Assembly: GCF_015277775.1 (NCBI RefSeq)
Contig: NZ_CP063849.1
Coordinates: 4,968,501 to 5,032,500, forward strand
Direction of reading: 5' to 3'
Length of the DNA stretch: 64,000 nt
From: Paludibaculum fermentans
GTDB taxonomy: Bacteria > Acidobacteriota > Terriglobia > Bryobacterales > Bryobacteraceae
Positions 18,597 through 28,303 of the stretch are shown one piece after another. Each line of letters starts with the position of its first letter. Positions within the stretch are counted from its first letter, which is position 1. The notes beneath the pieces are model-generated. The model saw only the letters and a program-made list of their open reading frames with translations, made no database searches and was not told the DNA's origin. Position numbers and translations under genes: made by a program.

Positions 18597-19873
18597 GCTT
18601 AACCATCGCCAGGCTGCGCGCCCTGCAGATCCTCGACTCCCGCGGCGTCCCCACCCTCGAGGTCGAGGCCACCTTGAGCAACGGCGTCGCCGCCACCGCC
18701 CAGGTCCCTTCCGGCGCCTCCACCGGCCGCCACGAGGCCGTTGAACTCCGCGACGGCGACCCGCAACGCTATGCAGGCAAAGGGGTAACCCGAGCCTGCC
18801 GGAACGTCGAAACGGAGTTAGCCGCGGCCGTCACCGGCATGGATGCCACCAACCAGGCCGCCCTCGACCGCCGCATGATCGAACTCGACGGCACCGCCTC
18901 CAAAGCCCGGCTGGGCGCCAACGCCATCCTAGGCATCAGCTGCGCCGTAGCCCGCGCCGTCAGCCTGACCAATCACGAGCCGCTCTGGCAAACCCTTTCA
19001 CGTCAACACGGTACAAAGCCGTCGATGCCGCTGCCGATGGTCAACATCCTCTCCGGAGGCCTGCATGCCGGCCGGCAGGTGGAATTCCAGGATTTCCTGG
19101 CCGTCGCCCACGGCCTGCCCACCTACTCCGAGTCTCTTCACGCCATCGTCTCCATCCACCGGGAAACACGCAAGATCCTCGACGATCGCGGCTATCTCGT
19201 CACCGGCGTCGCCGACGAGGGCGGCTGGGGCCCGCAGCTTCCGTCCAACGAGGCAGCCCTCATCATCCTTACCCAGGCGATTGAAAATGCAGGCTTTAAA
19301 CCGGGCGACGAAGTCTCCATCGCCATCGACGCCGCCTCATCACATTTCTACGAGGACGGCCGCTATGTCCTGCGCTCAGAGGGTCGCACGCTGGAAGTCG
19401 ATGAGTTGATTGACCTTTATGAAAACTGGGCGGGCCAATATCCCATCCGGTCCCTGGAAGACGGCCTCGATCAGGACGACTGGGCCGGCTGGGCCCGGCT
19501 CACGCAGCGGCTGGCTGGCCGTATGCAATTGATTGGAGACGACTTCTTCACAACAAACCCCATCCGTCTCCGACAGGGCATCGCCAACCATTCGGCCAAC
19601 GCCGTCCTGGTGAAGATGAACCAGATCGGCACCATCACCGAGACCTTCGAGGTACTCCAACTCGCCGCCCAGGCCGGGTGGCGCGCCGTTGTCTCCGCCC
19701 GCAGCGGCGAGACTGAGGACAACTTCCTGGCGGACCTCGCCTGTGCCTCCGGCGCAGGCCAGATCAAGGTGGGATCGATTACCCGTTCATCCAGGTTGTC
19801 GAAGTACAACCGGCTGCTTGCGCTGGAACGGGACGGCCAGCTTACCTGGACCGCTTCTTCGCCGTGGTTTTGA
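18593..19873 (+). CDS. divergent enolase-family protein (catalytic His replaced)
   Basis: A 426-residue enolase homologue of normal length. Matching blocks are VPSGASTG, GGLHAGRQVEFQDF, DEGGWGPQ, SLEDGLDQDDWAGW, LIGDDFFTTN and LVKMNQIGTITET, so the metal ligands and the catalytic lysine are present. The block that normally reads SHRSGETED is SARSGETED here: the active-site histidine is alanine. That, together with coupling to a kinase, suggests a specialised paralogue and not the housekeeping glycolytic enzyme. Carboxyphosphonoenolpyruvate-synthase-like enzymes show enolase scaffolds can be repurposed. Its 3' end overlaps the convergent SET gene by about 32 bases. Confidence 0.85.
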   Translation: MSLTIARLRALQILDSRGVPTLEVEATLSNGVAATAQVPSGASTGRHEAVELRDGDPQRYAGKGVTRACRNVETELAAAVTGMDATNQAALDRRMIELDGTASKARLGANAILGISCAVARAVSLTNHEPLWQTLSRQHGTKPSMPLPMVNILSGGLHAGRQVEFQDFLAVAHGLPTYSESLHAIVSIHRETRKILDDRGYLVTGVADEGGWGPQLPSNEAALIILTQAIENAGFKPGDEVSIAIDAASSHFYEDGRYVLRSEGRTLEVDELIDLYENWAGQYPIRSLEDGLDQDDWAGWARLTQRLAGRMQLIGDDFFTTNPIRLRQGIANHSANAVLVKMNQIGTITETFEVLQLAAQAGWRAVVSARSGETEDNFLADLACASGAGQIKVGSITRSSRLSKYNRLLALERDGQLTWTASSPWF

Positions 19874-20402
19874 CGCTCTTCGCCGTCTTCTTCACGGTCT
19901 TCTTCTTCGCCGTCCGCGCCGCCTTCTTGCGGACCTTCGGTTCCTTCTTCAGGTTGATCGTGCCGCGGCAGCCTGGTGCTCCGCAGGCGCAGGGCACAGC
20001 CGCGACGTCGTGGTCGAACCGGTAGTCGATGGTGAGCTCTTCGCCGGTCTGGATATCCCGGGCCGACATATAGAGGATGTGGCCTTTGTGGATCCAGGCG
20101 TAGCAGTTGGGCGTGCAACAGTGGTTGATGTACTGTGCTCCGCTGCCGCCGACGCTGCCGTCGATCGTCCAGTAACTGGTCAGCGTGAACAGGTAGTTCA
20201 GCGGACCATCGGCACGGCGGTTCGTCTCTTTCCGGTTGATCTTCTCACCCGTGTATTCGATGATCTTGCGGCCTTTCGGGATCGGCTCCTTGGCGTAGAT
20301 TCCCCAACGGTGAATGGGGGACGGACGCACTTCGAGCGCGAAGCAGGCCTTCTTCTGATCGATCTGGGGAGCGGGTTCCTTCTTGGAAGGGGCTGGAGGC
20401 AT
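19842..20402 (-). CDS. SET-domain protein with lysine-rich histone-H1-like tail
   Basis: About 186 residues from ATG 20402 (an in-frame TTG lies 33 bases upstream). The SET domain shows WGIYAKEPIPKG, YINHCCTPNCYA (the NHxCxPNC pseudoknot core), GEELTIDYRF, and a post-SET CACGAPGCRG cysteine cluster that should bind zinc. The last 35 residues are a run of KKAARTAKKKTVKKTAK type, like histone H1 or bacterial H1-like proteins, and would bind DNA or RNA. SET proteins methylate lysines. Targets in bacteria could be ribosomal proteins or nucleoid proteins, which is inference. Confidence 0.9.
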   Translation of the reverse strand: MPPAPSKKEPAPQIDQKKACFALEVRPSPIHRWGIYAKEPIPKGRKIIEYTGEKINRKETNRRADGPLNYLFTLTSYWTIDGSVGGSGAQYINHCCTPNCYAWIHKGHILYMSARDIQTGEELTIDYRFDHDVAAVPCACGAPGCRGTINLKKEPKVRKKAARTAKKKTVKKTAKSVKTTAKKRSR

Positions 20403-20482
20403 GGAGAGTCTGGTCGGCTGTCTGGTTTCTCGCAAGGGCAGCGCTACGCCGGCTGCCAGGCGGCTAACGGCTCAAACTGTTC

Positions 20483-20584
20483 TTAGAAGTCGTCTTTCTG
20501 GTCGCGTTGTTGTTTCGCTCGGCGGCGCAGAATGATGATTACGACGCAAGCAACGGCGAGAACACCGCTGACAATGCGCAACAT
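20483..20584 (-). CDS. possible small single-pass membrane protein
   Basis: A 33-codon frame from the ATG at 20584: MLRIVSGVLAVACVVIIILRRR followed by a charged tail AKQQRDQKDDF. One strong hydrophobic helix with a positive cytoplasmic end is typical of small membrane proteins. The frame extends upstream without a good start. It sits alone between the SET gene and malate dehydrogenase, with only a weak GGA Shine-Dalgarno. It could be spurious. Confidence 0.4.
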   Translation of the reverse strand: MLRIVSGVLAVACVVIIILRRRAKQQRDQKDDF

Positions 20585-20743
20585 ATGTTCATCCAAGGCG
20601 GAACCTCCGAACAACTGTCCGTATGGACAATGTATTCTATACGATCGGCTTGCCGGAGGGGAACCCTTAGCTCCGCATCTGCCGGCAGGCCCGCCCACAC
20701 CTGCTCTCCGGCAGGATTGCGGACGGGCCTGTCATCCAGCAAC

Positions 20744-21703
<960 letters not shown>

Positions 21704-21811
21704 TTAGAAGTACGCGGCGATCCGAAGTGGAAAGCGGACGGCCTCATCTGATTGTACCGGCTTCGCACCCATGCGAGCACCACGGCCCGGCAAGGATAGA
21801 ATAGATGGTTC

Positions 21812-22807
21812 ATGCAGGTTCCGGATTCCGCACAAGAGTACTTCGGCCGGCAGACCGAGAAGCTCCGCCGCCAGCTCAAGAAGAAACGCATCGTCTTTCC
21901 TGAGGGCGAGGACCCGCGCGTCATCGAGGCCGCCTCCCGCCTCTGCCGGGAAGAGCTGGTCATTCCCATCCTCATGGGCCGGCCCAAGGGCAACATCGCG
22001 TCGTGCGTTGTGGTCGAGCAGCCGGAGAACAATCCGAAGCTGAAAGAGTACGCCGCCATCCTGCACGACCGCCGCAAGTCGCGCGGCATCACCATGGCCG
22101 AGTGCGAGAAGATTGCGCTCAACCCGCTGGTCTTCGCAGGGCTCATGGTCCATTCCGGTGACGGCGACGGCTTCGTCGGCGGAGCCGCCACCACCACCGC
22201 CGACACCTTCCGCGCCGCCCACATGACCATCGGCATGCGCCACGACATCAAAACCGCCTCCGGCGTCATGATCGTCTGCACCCATGCCAAGGAGTGCGGC
22301 GAAAACGGCGTCCTCGCCATGGCCGACCCGGCCCTCATGATCGACCCGACGCCTACCCAGCTCGCAGACATCGCCATCGCCACGGCCGAAACCACCCGCA
22401 ACGTCATCGGCGTCGAACCCATCGTCGCCCTGCTCTCCTTCTCCACCAAGGGCAGCGCCAAACACCCCCTGGCCGAGAAGGTCAAGGAAGCCCGCCGCAT
22501 CGTCGAAGCGCGCCGGCCCGATCTCCACATCGACGGCGAACTCCAGGCGGACGCCGCCCTCATCCTGAGCATTGGCCAGTCCAAGGCTCCTGGCTCCACC
22601 GTAGCCGGCAAGGCGAATACGCTCATTTTCCCCGACGTCGGCTCCGCCAACATCAGCGTCAAACTCGTGGAACGCCTGGGCGGCGCCATCTGTACCGGCC
22701 CCCTCTTCCAGGGCTTCCTCAAACCCGCCAACGACCTCTCGCGCGGCTGCACCGGCGAGGATATTTATCGATTGGGGATTCTCACCGCGCTGCAAGCCGG
22801 CGCCTGA
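21812..22807 (+). CDS. pta: phosphate acetyl/butyryltransferase
   Basis: A 331-residue enzyme converting acetyl-CoA and phosphate to acetyl phosphate. The family blocks RIVFPEGEDPRVIEAA, GLMVHSGDGDGFVGGA, ELQADAAL and GKANTLIFPDVGSANI are all visible. The length matches the short single-domain Pta class. The HDAC-family gene starts two bases after its stop, so the pair is an operon linking acetyl-CoA and deacetylation. No acetate kinase gene is adjacent. Confidence 0.94.
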   Translation: MQVPDSAQEYFGRQTEKLRRQLKKKRIVFPEGEDPRVIEAASRLCREELVIPILMGRPKGNIASCVVVEQPENNPKLKEYAAILHDRRKSRGITMAECEKIALNPLVFAGLMVHSGDGDGFVGGAATTTADTFRAAHMTIGMRHDIKTASGVMIVCTHAKECGENGVLAMADPALMIDPTPTQLADIAIATAETTRNVIGVEPIVALLSFSTKGSAKHPLAEKVKEARRIVEARRPDLHIDGELQADAALILSIGQSKAPGSTVAGKANTLIFPDVGSANISVKLVERLGGAICTGPLFQGFLKPANDLSRGCTGEDIYRLGILTALQAGA

Positions 22808-22809
22808 CC

Positions 22810-23742
22810 ATGCTGCCGTTCCCCCTGGTTTATCACGACGGCTACGATCTCAAGTTCGGCGCACACGTCTTCCCTTCCCAGAAGTACCGCCTGATCCGCG
22901 CCTGCCTCATTGATGAGTACATCGCCGGACCGGAAGACTTCCTCACGCCCGAACAGGCCACGGTCGAGCAGCTCCAACTCGTCCACACGCCCGACTGGGT
23001 GGCCAAACTCCAAAGCGGCAAACTCACTTACCACGAGATCCTCAAGCTGGAGGTGCCTTACTCCCGCAAGATGGTCGAGGCCTTCTTCCTCGCCGCCGGA
23101 GGCACGCTGCTCGCCGCGCGCCAGGCCCTGATCCACGGCATCGGTTTCAACATCGGCGGCGGCTTCCACCACGCCTTCGCGGGACACGGGGAAGGCTTCT
23201 GCGCGATCAACGACATGGCCGTGGCGGTCCGCGTCCTGCAGCAGGAACACCTCATCAAGACAGCCCTGGTGATCGACTGCGACGTCCACCACGGCAACGG
23301 CACCGCCTCCGTCTTTGCGCACGACCCCTCGGTCTTCACCATCTCCATCCACCACTTCAACAACTACCCCACTGAGAAGCCGCCCTCCACGGTGGATATC
23401 CATCTCGGCGACGGGGTCGGCGATCAGGAGTACCTGGAGAAACTACGATCTGCCTACGACACCGCCGTCTGCGGCTTCCGGCCCGACCTGGTGGTCTACG
23501 TGGCGGGGTCGGACCCGTACTATGATGACAAGCTGGGTGGGCTCTCCCTCACCAGGGAAGGCCTCTACCTGCGCGATCGCGTGGTGTTCGACGCCGCGCT
23601 CCGCCAGCATGTGCCGGTGGCCGTCACCCTGGCCGGCGGCTACGCCCGCAAACTGGAAGATACGGTGACGCTCCATATGCGCACGGTGAAAGCCGCGCTG
23701 GCGTCTTACCAGGAATTCGGCTGGAAGTCTGACGCGGACTAA
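22810..23742 (+). CDS. histone deacetylase family (AcuC/HdaH-like) amidohydrolase
   Basis: A 310-residue zinc-dependent deacetylase of the HDAC superfamily. Catalytic features are the His pair in GGGFHHAF, the zinc ligands in VIDCDVHHGNG and the third ligand in GSDPYYDDKLGGLSLT. Length is normal for bacterial members. In bacteria these remove acetyl groups from proteins such as acetyl-CoA synthetase or from small molecules such as acetylpolyamines. The close coupling with pta favours a role tied to acetyl metabolism, which is inference. Confidence 0.92.
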   Translation: MLPFPLVYHDGYDLKFGAHVFPSQKYRLIRACLIDEYIAGPEDFLTPEQATVEQLQLVHTPDWVAKLQSGKLTYHEILKLEVPYSRKMVEAFFLAAGGTLLAARQALIHGIGFNIGGGFHHAFAGHGEGFCAINDMAVAVRVLQQEHLIKTALVIDCDVHHGNGTASVFAHDPSVFTISIHHFNNYPTEKPPSTVDIHLGDGVGDQEYLEKLRSAYDTAVCGFRPDLVVYVAGSDPYYDDKLGGLSLTREGLYLRDRVVFDAALRQHVPVAVTLAGGYARKLEDTVTLHMRTVKAALASYQEFGWKSDAD

Positions 23743-23766
23743 GACCGTCCGCCAAGCGAGGTGGGT

Positions 23767-25491
23767 ATGCGGAATCTGACGAGACGCGGCTTCATCGCCG
23801 CCGGCAGCGCGCTGTCCTATGCGCGGATCCTGGGCGCCAACGATCGCCTGCGCGTGGGCCTGGTCGGCGCCGGAGGCCGCGGCACCTACGTGGCCCGCTA
23901 TGCCAAGGAGTTCGGCAACGCCGACATCGCCGCGTTCGCCGACATCTATCAGCCGCGCATCGACAAGGCGAAACAGGAACTCAACGCCAACGGCGACGCC
24001 CACCGCGACTTTCGCGAACTGCTCAACCGCAAGGATATCGACGCCGTCATCATCGGCTCGCCCGACCACTGGCACGTCCCCATGACGGTCGCGGCCGTGG
24101 CCGCCGGCAAGGACGTCTATGTCGAGAAGCCGCTCACCCACTCCGTGGAAGAGGGCCGCACCGTCATCGACGCCGTCCGCAAATCCGGCCGCATCGTCCA
24201 GGTCGGCTACCAGCAGCGCAGCTATCCGCACATGGCGCAGGCCCGCGACCTGATCCAGGACGGCCGCATCGGCACCATCACCCAGGTGCTCACCTGGTGG
24301 AACCAGAACTACATGAATCGCGAGGAGCCGCGCATCGACGTCTCCAAGCTGGAGTGGCAGCAGTTCCTCGGCAACGCCTGCCCGCGCGAGTTCGATCCCT
24401 GGCGCTACAGCCAGTGGCGCTGGTTCTGGGACTACGGCAACGGCACCCTGACAGACCTCTTCTCCCACTGGATCGACACGGTCCACTGGATCATGGGTGA
24501 CAGCGTACCCACGGAGGCCCGCGGCCAGGGCTCCCGCTTCCTCATCCCTTGGTACGAATGCCCCGACACCGTCAGCGTCGAACTGATCTACCCCAAGAAC
24601 TTCCAGGTCTCCTACGTCAGCACCATGGTCACTGGCATGGAAGATGGCGGCATCCTCTTCCGAGGTACGGAGGGCACCCTCCGCCTCACCCGCCCCTTCA
24701 TCGAGGTCTATCCGGAGAAGGGTGTCGACGACAAACGAACCCACGTCCGCCAGCCCACCCTCACCGTCGACGCGAAACGAGAGGGCACGATCGATCACGT
24801 CCTGAACTGGATGGACTGCATCAAGACGCGCAAGCAGCCCAATGCGCCAGTGGAGTCCTCGGTCGACGCGGCCAACGCCGCCCACTGGGGCAACGAGGCA
24901 ATTCGCAGTGGACACGCCATCACCACTCCGCCGGCCGACGGCGCCTGGCTTCCGCTGTTCAACGGCCGCGACCTCGACGGCTGGATCCAGGACACGCCCG
25001 GCCTGTGGAGCGTCCGCGACGGCATGATCGTGGGCAAACACACGGGTCTCAAGTGGAACGACTTCCTGCGAACCAAGGACACCTACGAGGATTTCGAACT
25101 AGCGCTCGAGTTCCGTCTATTAAACGGCGAAGGCAACAGCGGAGTGCAGTTCCGGAGTGTGAACGACCTGCAGCCGCACGAGCTCTTCGGCTACCAGGCC
25201 GACATCGGCCAGCAGTATTGGGGCTGTCTCTACGACGAATCGCGCCGCCGCAAAATCCTGGCGCAAGCCCCCGCCCCGGCCATCGAGAGGCTCGACAAGA
25301 ACGGCTGGCACACCTACGTGGTCAAGGCCCTGGGCAACCACATCACCATCACCCTGGACGGCATGCGAACAGTGGACTATACCGAAACCGAGCGAGGCAT
25401 CCTCAATCGAGGCCTGATCGCGTTACAGGTGCACGCCGGCCCCGGCATCGAAGTCTGGTTCCGCAATATCCGAATCAAGGAACTGGTCTGA
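23767..25491 (+). CDS. Tat-exported Gfo/Idh/MocA oxidoreductase fused to DUF1080 domain
   Basis: A 574-residue two-domain protein. ATG 23767 is chosen over GTG 23761 because GAGGTGGG lies just upstream. A twin-arginine signal (NLTRRGFIAAGSAL) is followed by an NAD-binding domain (RVGLVGAGGRG), catalytic VEKPLTHS and a C-terminal dehydrogenase domain to about residue 385. Residues about 390-574 are a DUF1080 concanavalin-like domain (LFNGRDLDGW, GEGNSGVQFR, GWHTYVVKALGN). DUF1080 members include 3-keto-disaccharide hydrolases/lyases. One chain could therefore oxidise a sugar at C3 and cleave the 3-keto product. This fits a plant-polymer-degrading acidobacterium, but the substrate is inferred. 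Confidence 0.88.
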   Translation: MRNLTRRGFIAAGSALSYARILGANDRLRVGLVGAGGRGTYVARYAKEFGNADIAAFADIYQPRIDKAKQELNANGDAHRDFRELLNRKDIDAVIIGSPDHWHVPMTVAAVAAGKDVYVEKPLTHSVEEGRTVIDAVRKSGRIVQVGYQQRSYPHMAQARDLIQDGRIGTITQVLTWWNQNYMNREEPRIDVSKLEWQQFLGNACPREFDPWRYSQWRWFWDYGNGTLTDLFSHWIDTVHWIMGDSVPTEARGQGSRFLIPWYECPDTVSVELIYPKNFQVSYVSTMVTGMEDGGILFRGTEGTLRLTRPFIEVYPEKGVDDKRTHVRQPTLTVDAKREGTIDHVLNWMDCIKTRKQPNAPVESSVDAANAAHWGNEAIRSGHAITTPPADGAWLPLFNGRDLDGWIQDTPGLWSVRDGMIVGKHTGLKWNDFLRTKDTYEDFELALEFRLLNGEGNSGVQFRSVNDLQPHELFGYQADIGQQYWGCLYDESRRRKILAQAPAPAIERLDKNGWHTYVVKALGNHITITLDGMRTVDYTETERGILNRGLIALQVHAGPGIEVWFRNIRIKELV

Positions 25492-25571
25492 GGGGACGTT
25501 CTCGTCTGTCCTAGACGATTACGTCTCCAACCCAAACGAAGCTACCCGAGTGGACAGACCAGAACGTCCCC
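25492..25571. repeat. imperfect 20-bp inverted repeat element
   Basis: Arms at 25492-25511 and 25552-25571 are reverse complements with one mismatch (GGGGACGTTCTCGTC against GACCAGAACGTCCCC), separated by 40 bases. The left arm starts right after the stop of the preceding gene. The transcript would form a long hairpin without a following T-run. A related sequence, GGGACGTTCCTACTCTGTCCC, occurs at about 59849-59869, suggesting a dispersed repeat family. Confidence 0.65.
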
Positions 25572-25628
25572 ACCCCCGCGTGCACCCACGTTCCAGCAGC
25601 GGCCACCAGGGGTCCGAAACCCGACGTG

Positions 25629-28067
25629 TCACTCGTACCGCAGCGCCGTCATCGGATCCACCTTAGCCGCCCTTCGCGCCGGAATCCAGCTCGCCAGCAG
25701 TGCGACGCTCGCGAGGAATACCGGCACGGCGACGAACGTCGTCAAATCGTGCGGCTCCACACCATACAGAATCCCGGCCGCCAGCTTCGCGCTCGCCAGC
25801 GCCGCGGCCAACCCCACCACCGTCGCGATCGCCGTCATCACCAGACCCTGCTTCACGATCATGCCCTGCACGTTGCCCGCCTGCGCGCCCAGCGCCATGC
25901 GGATCCCGATCTCCCGCCGCCGCCGGCTCACTGAGTAGCTCATCACCCCATACAACCCCACCGCCGCCAGCAGCAGCCCCACCCCACCGAACACCCCAAA
26001 CAGCGTCCCGGCCAGCCTGGGCAGGAACAGCGCATTGCGCAGATGCTCCTCCATGCTCTCGGCATTGAAAATCGCCATATTCGGATCCAGCGTCTGGATC
26101 TCCCGCCGCAGCGCGGGCGCCAGCGCCGCCGCATTGCCATTCGTCCGCACCATCACCGAGTACCCCATGAACGACACATCCGTCCCGGCCTCCTGCGACA
26201 CCGCGCGGTACATCATCGCCCTCGGATCTTCACCCAGCGTCCGCGACTTCGAGTTCTTCACCACGCCGATGATCTCGTAAGGTCCGCCGCCGCCACCCAC
26301 GATCCGTTGCCCCACCGGATTCTCACCAGCGAACAATTTCTTCACCAGCGTCTCGTTCACGATAGCCACCTTGGGCGCGGTGGGCGACTCGTTCGCGAAG
26401 TCGCGGCCCGCCACCCGGGCGATGCCCATCGTCTCGAAATATCCGGCTGAGGCCATATACACATCGACGCTGGTGTTGGATTCGCCTTCCTTCTCCGGAC
26501 GCCCCTCCGGGCGCATGCCATTCGTCGTACCGCCAATCGACAACGGCACAATATCCGTCACTGCCGCCGAGGTCACCCCAGGCAGCCCCAGGGCTCGCTG
26601 TCGGATCTGCTCCAGAAACTGGCTGGTTCGTTCCGGCGAATAACCGTGCAGGCGCGGATCCACCGCCATCATGAGGATCCCCTTCGACCGGAATCCGATC
26701 TCGATATTCGACGCGCTCTGCAGGCTGCGCAGGAACAGCCCCGTCGCGCACAGCAGCGTCAGCGACATCGCCACCTGCCCCACCACCAGCACATTCCGCA
26801 TCGTCCACCGCCGGCCCGGCCGGGCGAGCACGTCTTCTCCCTTCAACGCGCTCGCCAGAATCGGCCGCGACGCAGCCAGCGCCGGAGCCAGGCCGAACAG
26901 CAAACCCGTCCCCACGCTCAGCAGGAACGTATACAACAGAACCTGGGCATCCACCCCCACCCGCAAATCCACCGGCAACGGAATCGGCAGTTTAAAAGAC
27001 GACAGCGCCTGCGTCGACCACAACGACAGCGCCACCCCGAACAGCCCGCCGCCCAGCGCCAGCATCGTACTTTCCGCCAGCATCTGCCGGATCAACTGTC
27101 CGCGCGTCGCGCCCAGCGCCAGCCGCACCGCCATCTCCTTCTGCCGCGCCGACGCCTGGGCCAGCAGCAGGTTCGCCACGTTCGCGCACGCAATGCACAG
27201 CACCAGCAGCACCACCACGCTCAGCGCCCCCAGGAACAGCGTCACGCCCTTCTTGAGATTCGGCATCATCGTGCCGGCCTGCTCGACATGGAACCCCAGC
27301 CCCTCATCGTTCTTCGGATACAACTGGGCAATGCGAGCGCCCAAGCCTGTCAACTCGGCCTGCGCGGACTCGCGGCTCACCCCAGCTTTGACCCGCGCCA
27401 TCACCATCAGCCAGGAAGAATGCCGGCTGTTCCGCTCCGGCAGCTTCGGCATCAACTGATCCACCGTCCCCAGCGGAACCCACAGTTCCGTATTCAACCC
27501 CAGGTCCAACCCTCGAAAACCGGCCGGTGTGATGCCCACCACCGTGAACGGCTTGCCCGACAGGTTCACCCCCGCGCCGAGAATGGAGGGATCCCCTCCG
27601 AACCGCCGTTGCCACAATCCGTAGCTCAACACCACGACCTGGGCCTTCTCTTCGCCTTTCAGGAACCCTCGCCCCATCGGCATCCGCAGCCGCGCCAGCT
27701 CGAAATAGTTCGCCGACGCAGCCTGTCCCCACACCCGGGTCGGCTCGCCCTTCCCGCCAATCGACGCCGGCATCAGCGGGAAATACGCCGCCACGCCCTC
27801 AAACGACTTCGTCTGGTCGCGCACGTCCTCAAACAGCGGATGCGAGAACTCACTGCAGCAATCGCCCTTGTGCTGCGTATACAGACTCAGCAGCGTCGCT
27901 GGATCCCCCACCGGAGCCGGCTTCAGCACAAACGCGCTCACCATCGAGAAGATGGTCGAGTTCGCCGCGATGCCCAGTCCAATCGACAGCACCGCCGCCG
28001 CCGCGAATCCCGGTGACTTCCGCAATCTCCGAAACGCATAAGTGATGTCCTGCCGCCAGGTAGCCAT
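25629..28067 (-). CDS. ADOP/MacB-FtsX-type ABC transporter permease
   Basis: An 812-residue permease. ATG 28067 is preferred (AGGAGG eleven bases upstream); the frame stays open a further 29 codons. The N-terminus MATWRQDITYAFRRLRKSPGF is typical of acidobacterial duplicated orphan permeases. It has a first membrane helix, a MacB-like periplasmic domain (about 50-260), a three-helix FtsX block, a second periplasmic domain (VDPRLHGYSPERTSQ), and a final FtsX block ending AKVDPMTALRYE. No ATPase gene is adjacent, as is common for these orphans. Such proteins likely act in macrolide/lipoprotein-type export or envelope signalling, unproven here. Confidence 0.92.
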   Translation of the reverse strand: MATWRQDITYAFRRLRKSPGFAAAAVLSIGLGIAANSTIFSMVSAFVLKPAPVGDPATLLSLYTQHKGDCCSEFSHPLFEDVRDQTKSFEGVAAYFPLMPASIGGKGEPTRVWGQAASANYFELARLRMPMGRGFLKGEEKAQVVVLSYGLWQRRFGGDPSILGAGVNLSGKPFTVVGITPAGFRGLDLGLNTELWVPLGTVDQLMPKLPERNSRHSSWLMVMARVKAGVSRESAQAELTGLGARIAQLYPKNDEGLGFHVEQAGTMMPNLKKGVTLFLGALSVVVLLVLCIACANVANLLLAQASARQKEMAVRLALGATRGQLIRQMLAESTMLALGGGLFGVALSLWSTQALSSFKLPIPLPVDLRVGVDAQVLLYTFLLSVGTGLLFGLAPALAASRPILASALKGEDVLARPGRRWTMRNVLVVGQVAMSLTLLCATGLFLRSLQSASNIEIGFRSKGILMMAVDPRLHGYSPERTSQFLEQIRQRALGLPGVTSAAVTDIVPLSIGGTTNGMRPEGRPEKEGESNTSVDVYMASAGYFETMGIARVAGRDFANESPTAPKVAIVNETLVKKLFAGENPVGQRIVGGGGGPYEIIGVVKNSKSRTLGEDPRAMMYRAVSQEAGTDVSFMGYSVMVRTNGNAAALAPALRREIQTLDPNMAIFNAESMEEHLRNALFLPRLAGTLFGVFGGVGLLLAAVGLYGVMSYSVSRRRREIGIRMALGAQAGNVQGMIVKQGLVMTAIATVVGLAAALASAKLAAGILYGVEPHDLTTFVAVPVFLASVALLASWIPARRAAKVDPMTALRYE

Positions 28068-28303
28068 AATGGGTGAGTCCTCCTTTCCCTCAACGAAGCA
28101 AACACCCCGTTTGTTATCGCGCTTGTCGTAAATTCCCTCGACACCCCCACGCAATCCCGGATAAAATCCGCTGACGGCTCAATCCATTCGCGTCGTTCCC
28201 GTCAATTGCTGCATCTGACAAGTGCGAAAAAATTCTTGCCGGGGTAGAATGGTCCCCAAGGGATCCTGTCTCCAGGACCCCACTGGGTTTCCACAGTAAA
28301 CAT

